From Reticulitermes lucifugus (taxonomy: Eukaryota > Arthropoda > Insecta > Blattodea > Rhinotermitidae), in the NCBI GenBank assembly GCA_026260175.1, contig JAKCWW010006375.1:253-32775 (forward strand): DNA of 32,523 nt, written 5' to 3'. The translations under genes were made by a program, and so were the position numbers. Below are positions 10,396 to 20,500 of this stretch, in pieces (within the stretch, counting starts at the first letter, position 1; every line of letters starts with the position of its first letter). The notes beneath the pieces are model-generated. The model did not search any database. It saw only the letters and a list, made by a program, of their open reading frames with translations, and was not told the origin of the DNA.

Positions 10396-12049
10396 GCAGA
10401 AATGAACACACGGGTAGCAGGTAAACACTGGTATCTGCCACCAAACATCATGTCACATCACACAAGACCATAATGTTATTATTCACAGTCACGCAAACCA
10501 CCTCAAATTTCATGAATGAGTATTTCTTCCCGTTTTCCTTAAGACATGGGTCAGTGAACGGACTGGATAGGATCACATATCACTGTAGTTAGTTTTATTG
10601 AGTTCAAAGTGATGGTTCATAATAATAAACATGACATTACCAACAGTGTTCAGGTTAACATACTCACGAAGAAAACTTAATACAATAGTGCAGCCGAGAA
10701 ATCCTGCCTGCGCCTTAACATTCCACTACTTTCTTCAACAATTGGTGATTGTGGATACATAAACCCCTTCTAAGAAGGACTGATAAATAGTAATTGACAA
10801 TTTAAAGAACAAGCATATTTAATCAAAAGTACACTTTTCACAGAAAATGCAGTAATTCTCAATTTGCAAGGCAAGGTTATAAGGTATATTTTAATACAGT
10901 GGGAAACTGCATACAAATATACCAAAGATGTGTCGAAAGGAAAGTGTGTTTATCTAACAAAGTTAACAAACACATTTCTCCTTGCACATGTTTAATCTTT
11001 AACAGACATATAGGGCAAAGCTTTCCCACATGTAAGATGTAAATGTTACACAAATGTTAGTTTATGAACTCTCTGCACTACAATTTCAAATTAACATCCT
11101 GAAGTCCATCATTTGGAATGTAACATATACAGCCAGAATTACATGATTTTTCACCCTGTTTTGTGACATCACATTATTCCCATACACAGGACAAAGAAAA
11201 ACAAAATATGCACCAACACATCCATAAGCTCTTTCAGTAATCAGATCTAATATATGACAAGAAATAATACTTTAAACCACATTAATGCCTGTTCAATCAC
11301 TTTAAATGTGTTTTCACTCTTCACAAGTGCAATCATGCTCACACGAAACCCACTAGCTGCTGCTGCCCCAACTGTCCAAACATATTGTTATGGACGAAGC
11401 TGAGCTTGCCATAGCAGCCAGTTTGGTGTACCATTTACACCTTGAATTGTGAGCAGCTCTATTAACACACTAATTTAGAGATCTACACTTGACACCAACT
11501 GAGGACTTCAGAATGAGGCACCACACCCACTGCAACACCAATCAGTTTTATTTATGGTTCTCTAATAATGCAGTCAGTAAATCAAGACTATATAGAAAAT
11601 ATCTTTAATCTGTTCCCTCAGCACAGCAGCTATTGCAGGAGGTTTATCGCACACAAAGCCTATATTTTTTCCCTGTAGTTCAACATACTTTATTTCATAG
11701 AAGAATCCCAAATTCCTGATCTCCAGCTTGTAAGCAGGCCTCACGCTTTCTGCAAGTATTTCTCAGCACACAATGCAGCTCTCAAGTGGCAATTTCAGTT
11801 TCAATACTTTATTTCAGTTCTTGCAAGGAATGTGGATTCTTCATATAAGCTCTTTCAGTGACCCTCAGAAAATAATAATTTCAGAAATTGAAATCTGGAG
11901 ATCTACGAGGCCGCTATCTGTACGTTGCTTACTGTTTCTCATGATTCTACACACACTGCACTTCAAGGTCATGTAAAGCAACTTCAAGAACTGACTGGGG
12001 ATTTTCATAACACCATTATCTGTTATTCTGGCTGTTTACATTCCTACTT

Positions 12050-12156
12050 ACGCACCTCCTTCTAGTTGTGGGATGCGAATGGGTTGGAGCCATACCTCCG
12101 CTTCCCTTCTGTGCCTGCACAGGCATGTCATGGGGTGACATTTACCTTTTACCTTT
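12050..12156 (+). mobile_element. SINE 3' fragment
   Basis: It shares 'cctcc.tctagt' and 'gagccatacct' blocks with 23743-23858 and 29775-30062, and ends in the TTTACCTTTTACCTTTA tail. The tRNA-related part is absent. Confidence 0.65.
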
Positions 12157-12394
12157 ACATTCCTACTTAACATAAACTTCATCTCATCCAAGAAGAATAC
12201 AATTTTATTTCTGTCTAGTACTGAAGCTGTCATCCAAAATTTTTCCACCATTCTGTATACAGATATTTACATGGCACTATTGACACTGCACATATTTTTT
12301 ACAAAACTTGCAGTGACATTTTTTCCATGACACACATGTACTTTGTAAAAGTAAAAGTATTGCAAATGAACACTCTTTACTCAACAGAACAATT

Positions 12395-12412
12395 ACACAC
12401 ACACACACACAC
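12395..12412 (+). repeat. (AC)n microsatellite
   Basis: Nine AC units followed by AACACACACC. Confidence 0.9.
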
Positions 12413-12754
12413 AACACACACCGGGTGATCAACCCATGTTCCAGCACAGATAACATGACACAACTTGTAGCCGACTCACCTTGCCTAATGCAGCTTGTAT
12501 TTCCCCATGACTATAAAACTGATTAAAGACACACCATGTAGCATGAATGGCAGGATTAATACATAAAGAAATATAAAGGTGTGGAAGTGGTCACAGCCAA
12601 TTTCAGGTACCATCCTGGCACAGCCTGAAGGGATTGAGGAATGACACACAAGTCTCATGTCAAGATAGCATATGCAAATCCATTAACATAAGAAAGTAGA
12701 GTTAATGTGCATAAGGGGCCATGCCATACCCCAGATTGACAGCTACCAGCTTTT

Positions 12755-12905
12755 TATTGTGGAGCCTCAGGCTCAGTGCCAGAGCAGTCCATGTTAAAAT
12801 TCTGGTGGATATAGCAATTTTGGGTTTGTCTCCAAGCTCTGGTTTCTCCCCTGCCAATCATTCCCCCATTGCTCCACAGGCGCTGGTACACTGGGCCAAT
12901 TTGAG
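12755..12905 (+). mobile_element. second SINE-like family, copy B (tentative)
   Basis: It shares 'tctcccctgccaatcattcc' and 'ccattgctcca' with copy A (3540-3760) at roughly three quarters identity over about 35 bases. The open frame 12721-13248 that covers it resembles no protein I recognise and is not called. Confidence 0.35.
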
Positions 12906-13534
12906 GCCACAGTACCAATGGACTCAGCCTCACCTAACTACTCTCATGATGGGGTGGGAGGGAATTAATGTGGAAAACCATAGCACATTTCTGATACACT
13001 CTGCTGATACAGTAACTACCAACAGCATGTTCACTGCTGCCAGACTTGGTCAGTCTAAGGGCCCTTTCTGTACTGTGCCTGTATTACACACGTGTGGTGA
13101 GGCTATCAGGCCAGCTTTTTCTGGGTATTTAAATTTTAAACCAGTTTTCACTACATTACAAGGATTGCTTCTTATCAAGTCATATCTGAATAAAATAACA
13201 GGACTGGTCAACACTACAGCATCGATTTTGCAAACGTGCAGCAGCTAAAGTAGCAGAGATTCGATCCAACCTACAGAATTGTTCTTTCACCCTTAAATGG
13301 ATGTCATAAGATACACCCCTAGACCATACAATCACCTAACTCCCAGGTTCTCCCATTACCTCCAAGTATACTCTGAACCATAAAACTAAGGGTTAATATG
13401 AAAATAACGTAGTCATGTGTTACAAGGTTTTCACAGTATATGATACAGATGACATATATCATATCGGGCAGATTCAAACCATTTCAGTCTTTGTAAATCA
13501 CACATCCACACCCATATGCACGCACATGCATGGC

Positions 13535-13560
13535 CTCTCTCTCTCTCTCTCTCCCTCCCT
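13535..13560 (+). repeat. (CT)n microsatellite
   Basis: Nine CT units run into an imperfect CTCCCTCCCTCT stretch. Confidence 0.9.
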
Positions 13561-13950
13561 CTCCACCATATGCCAATCAGTGATGTGAACCATAATGTAA
13601 TTGGTACCCAGTCAGATGCTCAATACAAATTACCTCTACACAGCGTTCTACCAACATACATCCCCTTCATGTAAAGTACAGAGCGTCCAGCTTAAAGCAG
13701 AACCCACACACCCACTCACAGAGCGTACACAAACAATCTGCATTACACAGGGTGCTTCTTTATCATGGGATTGCCCACTAGACAGTGGACAACAGTGTTG
13801 CTGCAGAGAGATCAATATCTCTTCTATGGCTCTCAGTTGTGCAGAGTCCTACATTACAAAAACCTCTGTATATGAACTACAGACTGTGTGCAACTTACAT
13901 ATACACAGACTGACCACACCACTGCTCACAATACTGCCGACAGACTGCTC

Positions 13951-14072
13951 CTTTTACAATGAGGACACAGGCAGTAGGTTTCTCTTAACGTTGGTGAATT
14001 TCTACCAGACTATACCGTCCCACAGCACAGTACTCTTTGCAGAAACCATCATCAGAACCTTCTCTTACAGAC
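13951..14072 (+). mobile_element. Penelope-type terminal repeat fragment
   Basis: The order ATGAGGACACAGGCAGTAGG - TTTCTCTTAACGTTGGTGAA - TTTCTACCAGACTA - CCCACAGCACAGTACTCTTT matches the layout I recall for the dispersed repeat family (CTGAAGA - stem - CTCC - GAAACGTTGGTGAA - CTACCAGACTA). The core is substituted (CTTAACGTT for CGAAACGTT). The overlapping open frame 13601-14110 is not a gene. Confidence 0.35.
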
Positions 14073-14241
14073 CACAAAGGGTCTGTGAGGCAAAGCACTA
14101 CCCCTTATGATTGACATCTGTCTAGCAAGCTGAAGGAATCGCTTTCTATGATGAGACAAACCATCAGCTACTCCTCAATATGACTGTTCTGTGCCAGCAA
14201 GCTGTGACAAATGTGATCTGATACACAGAAACAGCAACATA

Positions 14242-15117
14242 CAGTAGAACCCGGATAAAAAGTTTTCCCCTGTAAGAAGTCTGGTTTTTAAGGTCCTGAA
14301 ATAAAATCCATAATGCGTACCTTAATTTTTCTCAGATATGAAGCTTCCTGCTTATTAAGTTTTCCCACCTAAGAAGTCGAATCTCAAGATACCAACAGTA
14401 TGATTTTTTATGAAATTTTACCCATTTAATAAGTCTTTAAAGATACGTATAAAAAATTTCATTTCCAAAGTTTTGTTTCCTTCAAATATGAAAAATCTTA
14501 ATTTGCTGTTGAATCATCGATCACTTGCTATCTGGCTATCGATATATGCGATATATCGATATATGCTACGATGCGATCGATCTCTACCGAAGTGCAGCAA
14601 AACAGCAACACGCTGCTTGAAGTCTTGAAATTTTTTATTTCAATGGAAGATTTTATTGATGTGGATGACAATGTTGTGCCTTGCTCAGTGCAAACTATTG
14701 AACAAATATGTGAGGGGGACAAAAATGTGTCAGAGAGTGAAGAAGAGGAGGAAGATAGTGTAGTGCCATCTTACAATGAGGCTCTAAATGCCCTAGCCAC
14801 ATTTCGAGCATTTATTGACAATGTTCCCAAAACTATTATTAAAAGCATTAGAGAAGTAGAATCGTTTTCTATGGCACTAAGAAGAAAGTTCACAAAGCAA
14901 TCCACTCTGGATTCCTTTTTTGTAAAAGAAGTGTAAATCATTGCCTCCATTAATATGTTTGTGTATAAATTAGATGAATCTGTTTTTATTTCTGTATGCT
15001 TAATGTACTAGTTACTATCCTATTGCTTTTAATAAGCTTCCCTCTTAATAAGTCTTCCTGCTTAAGAAGTCCCTAATCCTTTGGTCCCTTGAAAGACTTC
15101 TTAACAGGGTTCTACTG
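14242..15117 (+). mobile_element. pogo/Tigger-like DNA transposon, internally deleted (876 bp)
   Basis: The terminal inverted repeats are CAGTAGAACCCGGATAAAAA at the left and, reverse complemented, CAGTAGAACCCTGTTAAGAA at the right. Both sides are flanked by TA (14240-14241, 15118-15119). Subterminal motifs such as TTAAGAAGTC/TTATTAAGT recur at both ends. Inside is the C-terminal part of a transposase (14571-14936). The DNA-binding and DDE parts are missing, so the copy is non-autonomous. Confidence 0.88.
14571..14936 (+). pseudogene. pogo-like transposase, C-terminal remnant, 121-codon open frame
   Basis: The frame encodes VQTIEQICEG, an acidic run (SESEEEEEDS), then YNEALNALATFRAFIDNV and later FTKQSTLDSFFVKEV before the stop. 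An acidic stretch, 'EAL.AL.TLR.F' and a final 'KQ.TLDSFF' are typical of the C-terminus of Tigger/pogo transposases. A full transposase has about 450-600 residues with CENP-B-type helix-turn-helix and DDE domains, none of which is present. The frame itself is intact but its ATG probably arose from the internal deletion. Sequence just upstream (14530-14580) is a palindromic CGATATAT tract. Confidence 0.75.
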
Positions 15118-16539
15118 TAGTTTGATGTAACCTTCGCAATGTGCAGCAACAGCTACGTTGCAATCTCAACTAGGAAAGTGATCACCTTGAAATTTCCTGT
15201 AGTTTCCTCAGATCTTCCAGGTAAATGTTAGGACAGTACCCATTTGTCACTTGAGAAAGCGTATTAGTACACAACATTGTTTTGTATATAAATTTATGTC
15301 ACCAATCACATTTAACACAAGAATGTCATCTGTAGAACTCCACAGCTGCATTAAGGTAAACACACTAACTTCTGACATTATGTGTTAAGTACAGTTTGTT
15401 TCAATATAACACGCTTTTGAAATATATCACATTTAGAAAACTCAAAGTTGCAGCCTATGTTCTGGCACACACTAGCATATATCAGTGTACTCTATGTGTA
15501 GCAGTTAATGATATTATTCATAACAATTCACCTGAGAACTGTTTAACATCATCTGTCAATATTTCAATATAATTACAATAACAACACTGTTCAAGTAAAG
15601 AGCCAAATGCATATCAATAATGTACAGCAGAGCAAAATCCCATCCTACAAATTTTGGGACATTAAACAGGCCAGAATGTGACATCTCCTTCTACAATAGT
15701 AACTTCACTTAAATACGAAAAAGCAAAACTAAACAAACTTTCAATGACATAATGTAAATGAATCAAAACTACTTATGCAGCATCTTGTAGCAGTTTGGCA
15801 GACAGCAAGCATCGTCTCCATTCTTGCTTACAAATTAAACTATTTCCATAAAGTACTATCCACAAAACATTCAAAATCATACGTTAATTAAAAATTTCAA
15901 GAATTTGAATTTCTTTCTTTATTCTGACAATTACATAATCTATTCATTGTATGTCTTCTTCATAATGTCGCAGCTCACATCAGTGACTCATATCCAGTGA
16001 AGCAAACGCCACCTAGAGGCTGCACTAAGTAAAGTAAACTTTGCAGAGTACAAAACATATCATCCATTACTACATATTAATCACCACATTATTTTTGGCA
16101 AGAGAAACATAAAGAGGGCAACAAAATGGAAGAACTGGACAAATATTTGCCCTTATGAGATTTCTGAGGCATTAAATTACAATCAGTTTCATGCACATGC
16201 ATCAAAAGTACATGAGCTAATGCAATCTCTCATGACCAACTAGAATATCAATGGAACAGAGATGTACAGAAATGTGTTAAAAGATTTTACATGTAGTACC
16301 ACCTAGTCAAAAACTTAATTCAATCTTTGAATATTGGATGGGTGCAATTTAAATCCCTCACAGAATACTGAGCAACATTTAACTACTGTCCTTACATTAC
16401 ATATATACAGTGCATCCAAAACGAATATTAAAAAAGCATCAAATAACTTTAATGGCAATTGAAATAATAAACTGATCTTGACAAGAATACAAATACCAAA
16501 TGTCTAAGTTTCTGTTTTCTCTAATTCAGCATGGCATTA

Positions 16540-16872
16540 CTCAGATCTTCTCAAGTTATTTGCAAATTTTCACGTGTCATCCGTTATTCCTTATGATCAA
16601 CTAAATCAGAAAACCCCACAGATAAAAATCTATAGGCAATAATTAGTTGCATGAACAGGCCAGCCAATTCATATGACCAATCCAATGTTCAGGTATGTTT
16701 CATCTGAGAGCAAATTAACACTGCCGGCAAAGTGAGGGGGTGCACCAACGGCACAGTGAGGGGGTGCACCATCGGCAAAGTGAGGGGGCGCACCATCTTC
16801 TTGCAAGACTGTCTTTTCTAATAACAGGTTGCGATTTTCCTGTAGTACTGGCATAAAGAATTCTTCCAACAT
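16540..16872 (-). pseudogene. mariner-like transposase remnant with a triplicated 8-residue motif
   Basis: The minus strand encodes MLEEFFMPVLQENRNLLLEK, then TVLQEDGAPPHFA, then two further in-frame copies (DGAPPHCA, DGAPPHFA), then GSVNLLSDETYLNIG. QQDGAPPHFA is the conserved block around the second catalytic aspartate of this transposase group. After a shift the frame continues WSYELAG..., the decayed counterpart of the GPI.WPARSPDLTPLDFFLWG region. The N-terminal half is missing. Confidence 0.7.
16725..16796 (+). repeat. 24-bp tandem triplication inside the transposase remnant
   Basis: Three copies of a 24-bp unit (CGGCAAAGTGAGGGGGTGCA plus CCAN) lie at 16725-16748, 16749-16772 and 16773-16796, with only a few substitutions. 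The length keeps the minus-strand frame. Confidence 0.95.
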
Positions 16873-17366
16873 TTTGAGACATGAAACTGCAACTTAAAAA
16901 TCTAATGCTTATATTCTTGTCAAAATAAGTTTATTATTGCAATTAGCAATAAAGGTATGTGACTTTAATACATTCATTCTGAGACATTCTGTATACATAT
17001 TTCATTTATGCAAACATATGAACATTCAGTATCCAAGTGCTGGAAATATGTTACCTTTCATTTTAATAAAAATAATTGGGAAGTGGATATTTTCTAACCT
17101 GGGGTATTTAAAGTCCAAACTTTGTGATAAATGTCAATATGCAGAGGGGCAAAAGTAAAATATTTAAAATGCTAGACAAGAAAACCCAACCAGAAAATGT
17201 AGTCAACACAGCCAATGTTGATAAAGCTAAACACAGCAACGATACAAAGATCCCCTTACCATCAGTTTCCAAACTGGCAATTATGCATTCAAACAGAATG
17301 GCAATTGCTGTTTCGTACTGTTTACCTTGGGTCTTAAATATCATGCTGAAGCGAGCGCAGAAATGA

Positions 17367-17519
17367 CTAACTCCTGGCAACATCCATTGGTGAAGGAGAT
17401 GCAGTACTGGGTGGTGGTGTCACATGGCTTGCTATCAGAGAACTATTACTAGTTGGTGCCATTGCAGTGACAGGAGGGATTGCTGGCTTGATAAAGCGCT
17501 CTGACGTTCGGCGGCCACC
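17367..17519 (-). CDS. CCDC6: CCDC6 coding exon 8 (C-terminus)
   Basis: It lies between acceptor ATGGCAG and stop TAG at 17369-17367, 153 bp. It encodes [20 protein letters not shown], a short Ser/Thr/Asn stretch, then [19 protein letters not shown]. The TPPPS.. element recalls the proline-rich end of vertebrate CCDC6. The phase-0 junction with exon 7 and the well-placed stop support the model. Confidence 0.85.
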   Translation of the reverse strand, partial: GGRRTSERFIKPAIPPVTAMAPTSNSSLIASHVTPPPSTASPSPMDVARS

Positions 17520-20500
17520 CTGCCATATAAAAATAACATAATTTTATGTGTGTGTGTGTGTGTGTGGCAGAAGATACCAATCCTCATGATAAATTATACA
17601 GCCACAGACGGAAGGGAACACAAATAGCTAATAAATAATTCATTGTTCCAATCCTAGGGTTGGCCAATGTGCTAACAACCTCCAACCATAACAACTAACA
17701 TGTTTAAAAATGTTACACAGGACCTTGACTTGGGTGGATTCTTTTGAAGAACACAGGCAATGGTAAAAGGGTGATCAAACTATGAATTTCAGTCCCTAAA
17801 AGGCAGGTTCAATGCAATCAGTCACACAACAGTTATTAACCTTCAGGTTCCCTACACAGTGGGGAGTTTCTTAATGAGCTGAGAAACTATCAATCCAAGT
17901 TGGCACTTTGATTTCAGGTTCAATCATCTCATTTTTAAAGCAGAGGGTACTTACTGATATTGGAGGTGCTGGAGGGGAGGATGACACAGGAAGAAACCCT
18001 CCTACTGATGGACACGGAACAAGAGGTGTTGGTGCGACTGTGGCTCCACTGGGACCCAATGGCAATGCAGGGTAAGTAGCCTGTCCACAAGCATAGCAAC
18101 GACCAATGGAAGAACCTGAAGGACCGCCTTGTGTTGAGAAAGTATCACGTGAGGAACCAACTAAGTTTATACCTGTAACAATGCCAGAACTCACTATCAC
18201 TTGAAATTACAGCATATGTTAATGTTATGTTACAACATACATGAATTAATGAGAACATTGATTACATTACATAAAAAGATTACTTATGTTATTACTTAAT
18301 GTGAGTAATTAATTAGTATAAAATGAATTCCTTACTACTAAATCAAAGAATCAAATAAATGAATAAACTGTACTAATCAATTAATTAATGCAACTAAATA
18401 ATTACATTAACTAAAATAAATTAATTTAACTAAGTTAAATTAAATAAATATAAACAAATGAATATAAATGGATGATAAAAGTCAATAAAAAGCCACACCT
18501 AACCTAACTAACCTATGAGATCTGCGCTCTTCTGGAATATAATGCGGCGTCATGTGGTAATTGTTTACCGACGTTTCGGGACAACGTATCGGTCCCATAT
18601 TCACGGGTGAAGAGTCCGAGTAGGAAGATCGGACCGATACATTGTCTCGAAACGTCGGTAAACAATTGCCACACGACGCCGCATAATATCCCAGAAAAGC
18701 GCAGGTCTCATCAACAGCATGGCAGAAGCCTTAGATCAAGGCTAACTAACCTACCTCAACCTCACCTAACCTAATTCAATATAAAAGTGTTAAACAAACA
18801 AATCACATCAAATCCACCCTAACCTTACATGACCTGACCTAAGCAAACCTAACCAAACCTAAGCAAACCCTATTTCACCAAACCAAACAAAACTTAACCT
18901 AACTCAACCACATCTAACATAATTCACTAAGTAAATTACAATTAATTAATTGTTAATTAATACATAAATACCACACCACATCTAACCTAACCTAACCACA
19001 CCTGACAGAACCTAAACAAATGCAACTCATTACTTAAATATTTACCTGTTCATTTAATAAAAGAACAAAAATGTTCATTAAATCCCTCAAAGGTTTTTTA
19101 AGTCTCAAAAAGGCAAGCATGGTCCCATTTTTAAATTACAGTTATCTATATATTAAAGCAACTAACATACTACAAACAGAAGAGAAATAAAGCAAAATCC
19201 AATTGTAAGCCACATAGCTCAGGAGCCCAAGGAGCAGCAGAATGAGGATACATGTGTTCTGGGATGTGGCACTGTGTTGCTGGGTTAGTATTTCACAATG
19301 CTTGAAAGCTTCAAGAATTAAGAGGTGCTAGAAACCCACAACCCTTGTAACCCCATATCACAGCACCACATCCCAGAATACCTGAACACTCATGAACACA
19401 GCTGTGGAACTCTCAGATCTTACAAGTAGTGAACAATCAAAGTGAGCAAAGTCTCCAACCATTACCTCGTCTTCTCACAGTTCACACTGTCTTGTATTTC
19501 ATAAATCAAGTATTTTATTCATTTATTCTGTAACATGATTACACCACTGCAAGCTACAATTACTTAACCTATTTTTCCTCACTTCCCGACAAATGTACGA
19601 GGTTACGCTATGATGCTGGCTCTCTGAACAGTTATCAATAAAGCTGACATGCTGATTGCACTTAGCTAGGACAAGTGACATGATAAGCACTTGTCTCTGC
19701 AGCAAAACTCACCAGGGCTGAGTGGTCTGGATGAACTTGGCGATGGATTATAGGGGATCGGACTGGAAACTGTACGTGACCTCATATTAACCCCAGACAT
19801 TGCTATTTCATTGTAGTGACGCTCCTCTTCCATTTCCAAACTACATATACATAAATTGACAAGATGGTAAAGGTAACAAGATACAGTTCTCCCCCTGCAT
19901 GCCATTAAGGCACGTGGGAGCAGCTGATGTACCGGTCCACTTGTGATGTCAAAAGTAACTAGTTATTATACCACACAGAAAAACGTTACATTAACTATTC
20001 CAACTAACTTGCTTTAGGACGACAATTCAAGTCTTCTGGAAGTCACTAGGAAGTTGGTTCCCAGTGTTTCAAACGATCACAGTGACTTCATTTTCAGGGT
20101 CATTCAGTCCCTAAAAATACACAATGCAACTTCTCCTGCACTGTCTATCTTCATGGACTGGTTACTCTTGAAGATGAAGGTGACACAATCCTCCTTCCAA
20201 ACGTCTGAAACCTCTTAAACAGCAACACACTGTCACATCCCAGAAGACTTGAAACCTCATCACCACCACTGTGAGAAACTCAAATCTTGAAACCCGGTCC
20301 AATTAGGAATTACACAGCTCATGGCTTATTTTTCCAGCATACGACTGAGACGAAATGCACACGCCTGTCCGTTACAGATGCTGCTCACATTTCAAACAGT
20401 TACACAGGTAAATTCTGACACAGTGTTAATAGGCTCCTTCTTATAGCAAGAACATATTTTAAATGACTGAAACTAGTACCATGTGAATTTTCAAACCAGA

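Larger units (their letters stand above)
16408..16991 (-). mobile_element. mariner-like element with two 3' ends in inverted orientation (584 bp)
   Basis: Both ends are flanked by TA (16406-16407, 16992-16993). The left end reads CAGTGCATCCAAAACGAATA. The right end, reverse complemented, is a diverged version (CAGAATGTCTCAGAATGAAT). Beyond the short termini the two sides remain homologous for roughly 100 bp. The minus strand below 16505 reads ATTCTTGTCAAGATCAGTTT, and the plus strand from about 16913 reads ATTCTTGTCAAAATAAGTTT. The middle encodes a transposase fragment on the minus strand. Confidence 0.75.
3332..17366. other. about 14 kb between MICU1 and CCDC6 without a recognised host gene
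   Basis: No conserved host exon was recognised on either strand. The region holds the transposable elements listed separately. It must contain the promoter and any 5' leader exon of MICU1 (to the right of 3314) and the 3' UTR of CCDC6 (to the left of 17367). Stretches with nothing recognised include 4430-4660, 4690-5150, 6010-7385, 9945-10290, 10400-12040, 13250-13500 and 15120-16400. Confidence 0.55.
18516..18741 (+). mobile_element. foldback element FB3, 226 bp, in CCDC6 intron 6
   Basis: The direct repeats CTAACTAACCTA lie at 18504-18515 and 18742-18753. The arms of about 85-90 bp are inverted: the left starts TGAGATCTGCGCTCTTCTGG, and the right, reverse complemented, starts TGAGACCTGCGCTTTTCTGG. 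They continue through GCGGCGTC.TGTGG.AATTG and TTTACCGACGTTTCG. A one-sided extension (about 18711-18741, CAACAGCATGGCAGAAGCC..) follows the right arm. Both arms carry hammerhead-like cores, pointing in opposite directions. The target duplication lies in CCTAA-rich DNA, so some of its exactness could be background. Confidence 0.75.
18490..19020 (+). repeat. degenerate (CCTAA)n, insect-type telomeric repeat tract
   Basis: CCTAACCTAA and close variants (CCTAACTAACC, AACCTAACC) occur in clusters at about 18496-18515, 18740-18775, 18830-18925 and 18975-19015. They are interrupted by FB3 and AT-rich sequence. TTAGG is the usual insect telomere repeat, so this is an old interstitial or telomere-like tract. 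It lies in CCDC6 intron 6. Confidence 0.6.

Noticed and set aside
12721-13248. 175-codon open frame on the plus strand
   Set aside because: It starts in a SINE-like repeat, shows no domain or conserved motif and has repeat-like composition.
13601-14110. 169-codon open frame on the plus strand
   Set aside because: Its second half overlaps a PLE-type terminal repeat and no protein similarity was recognised.
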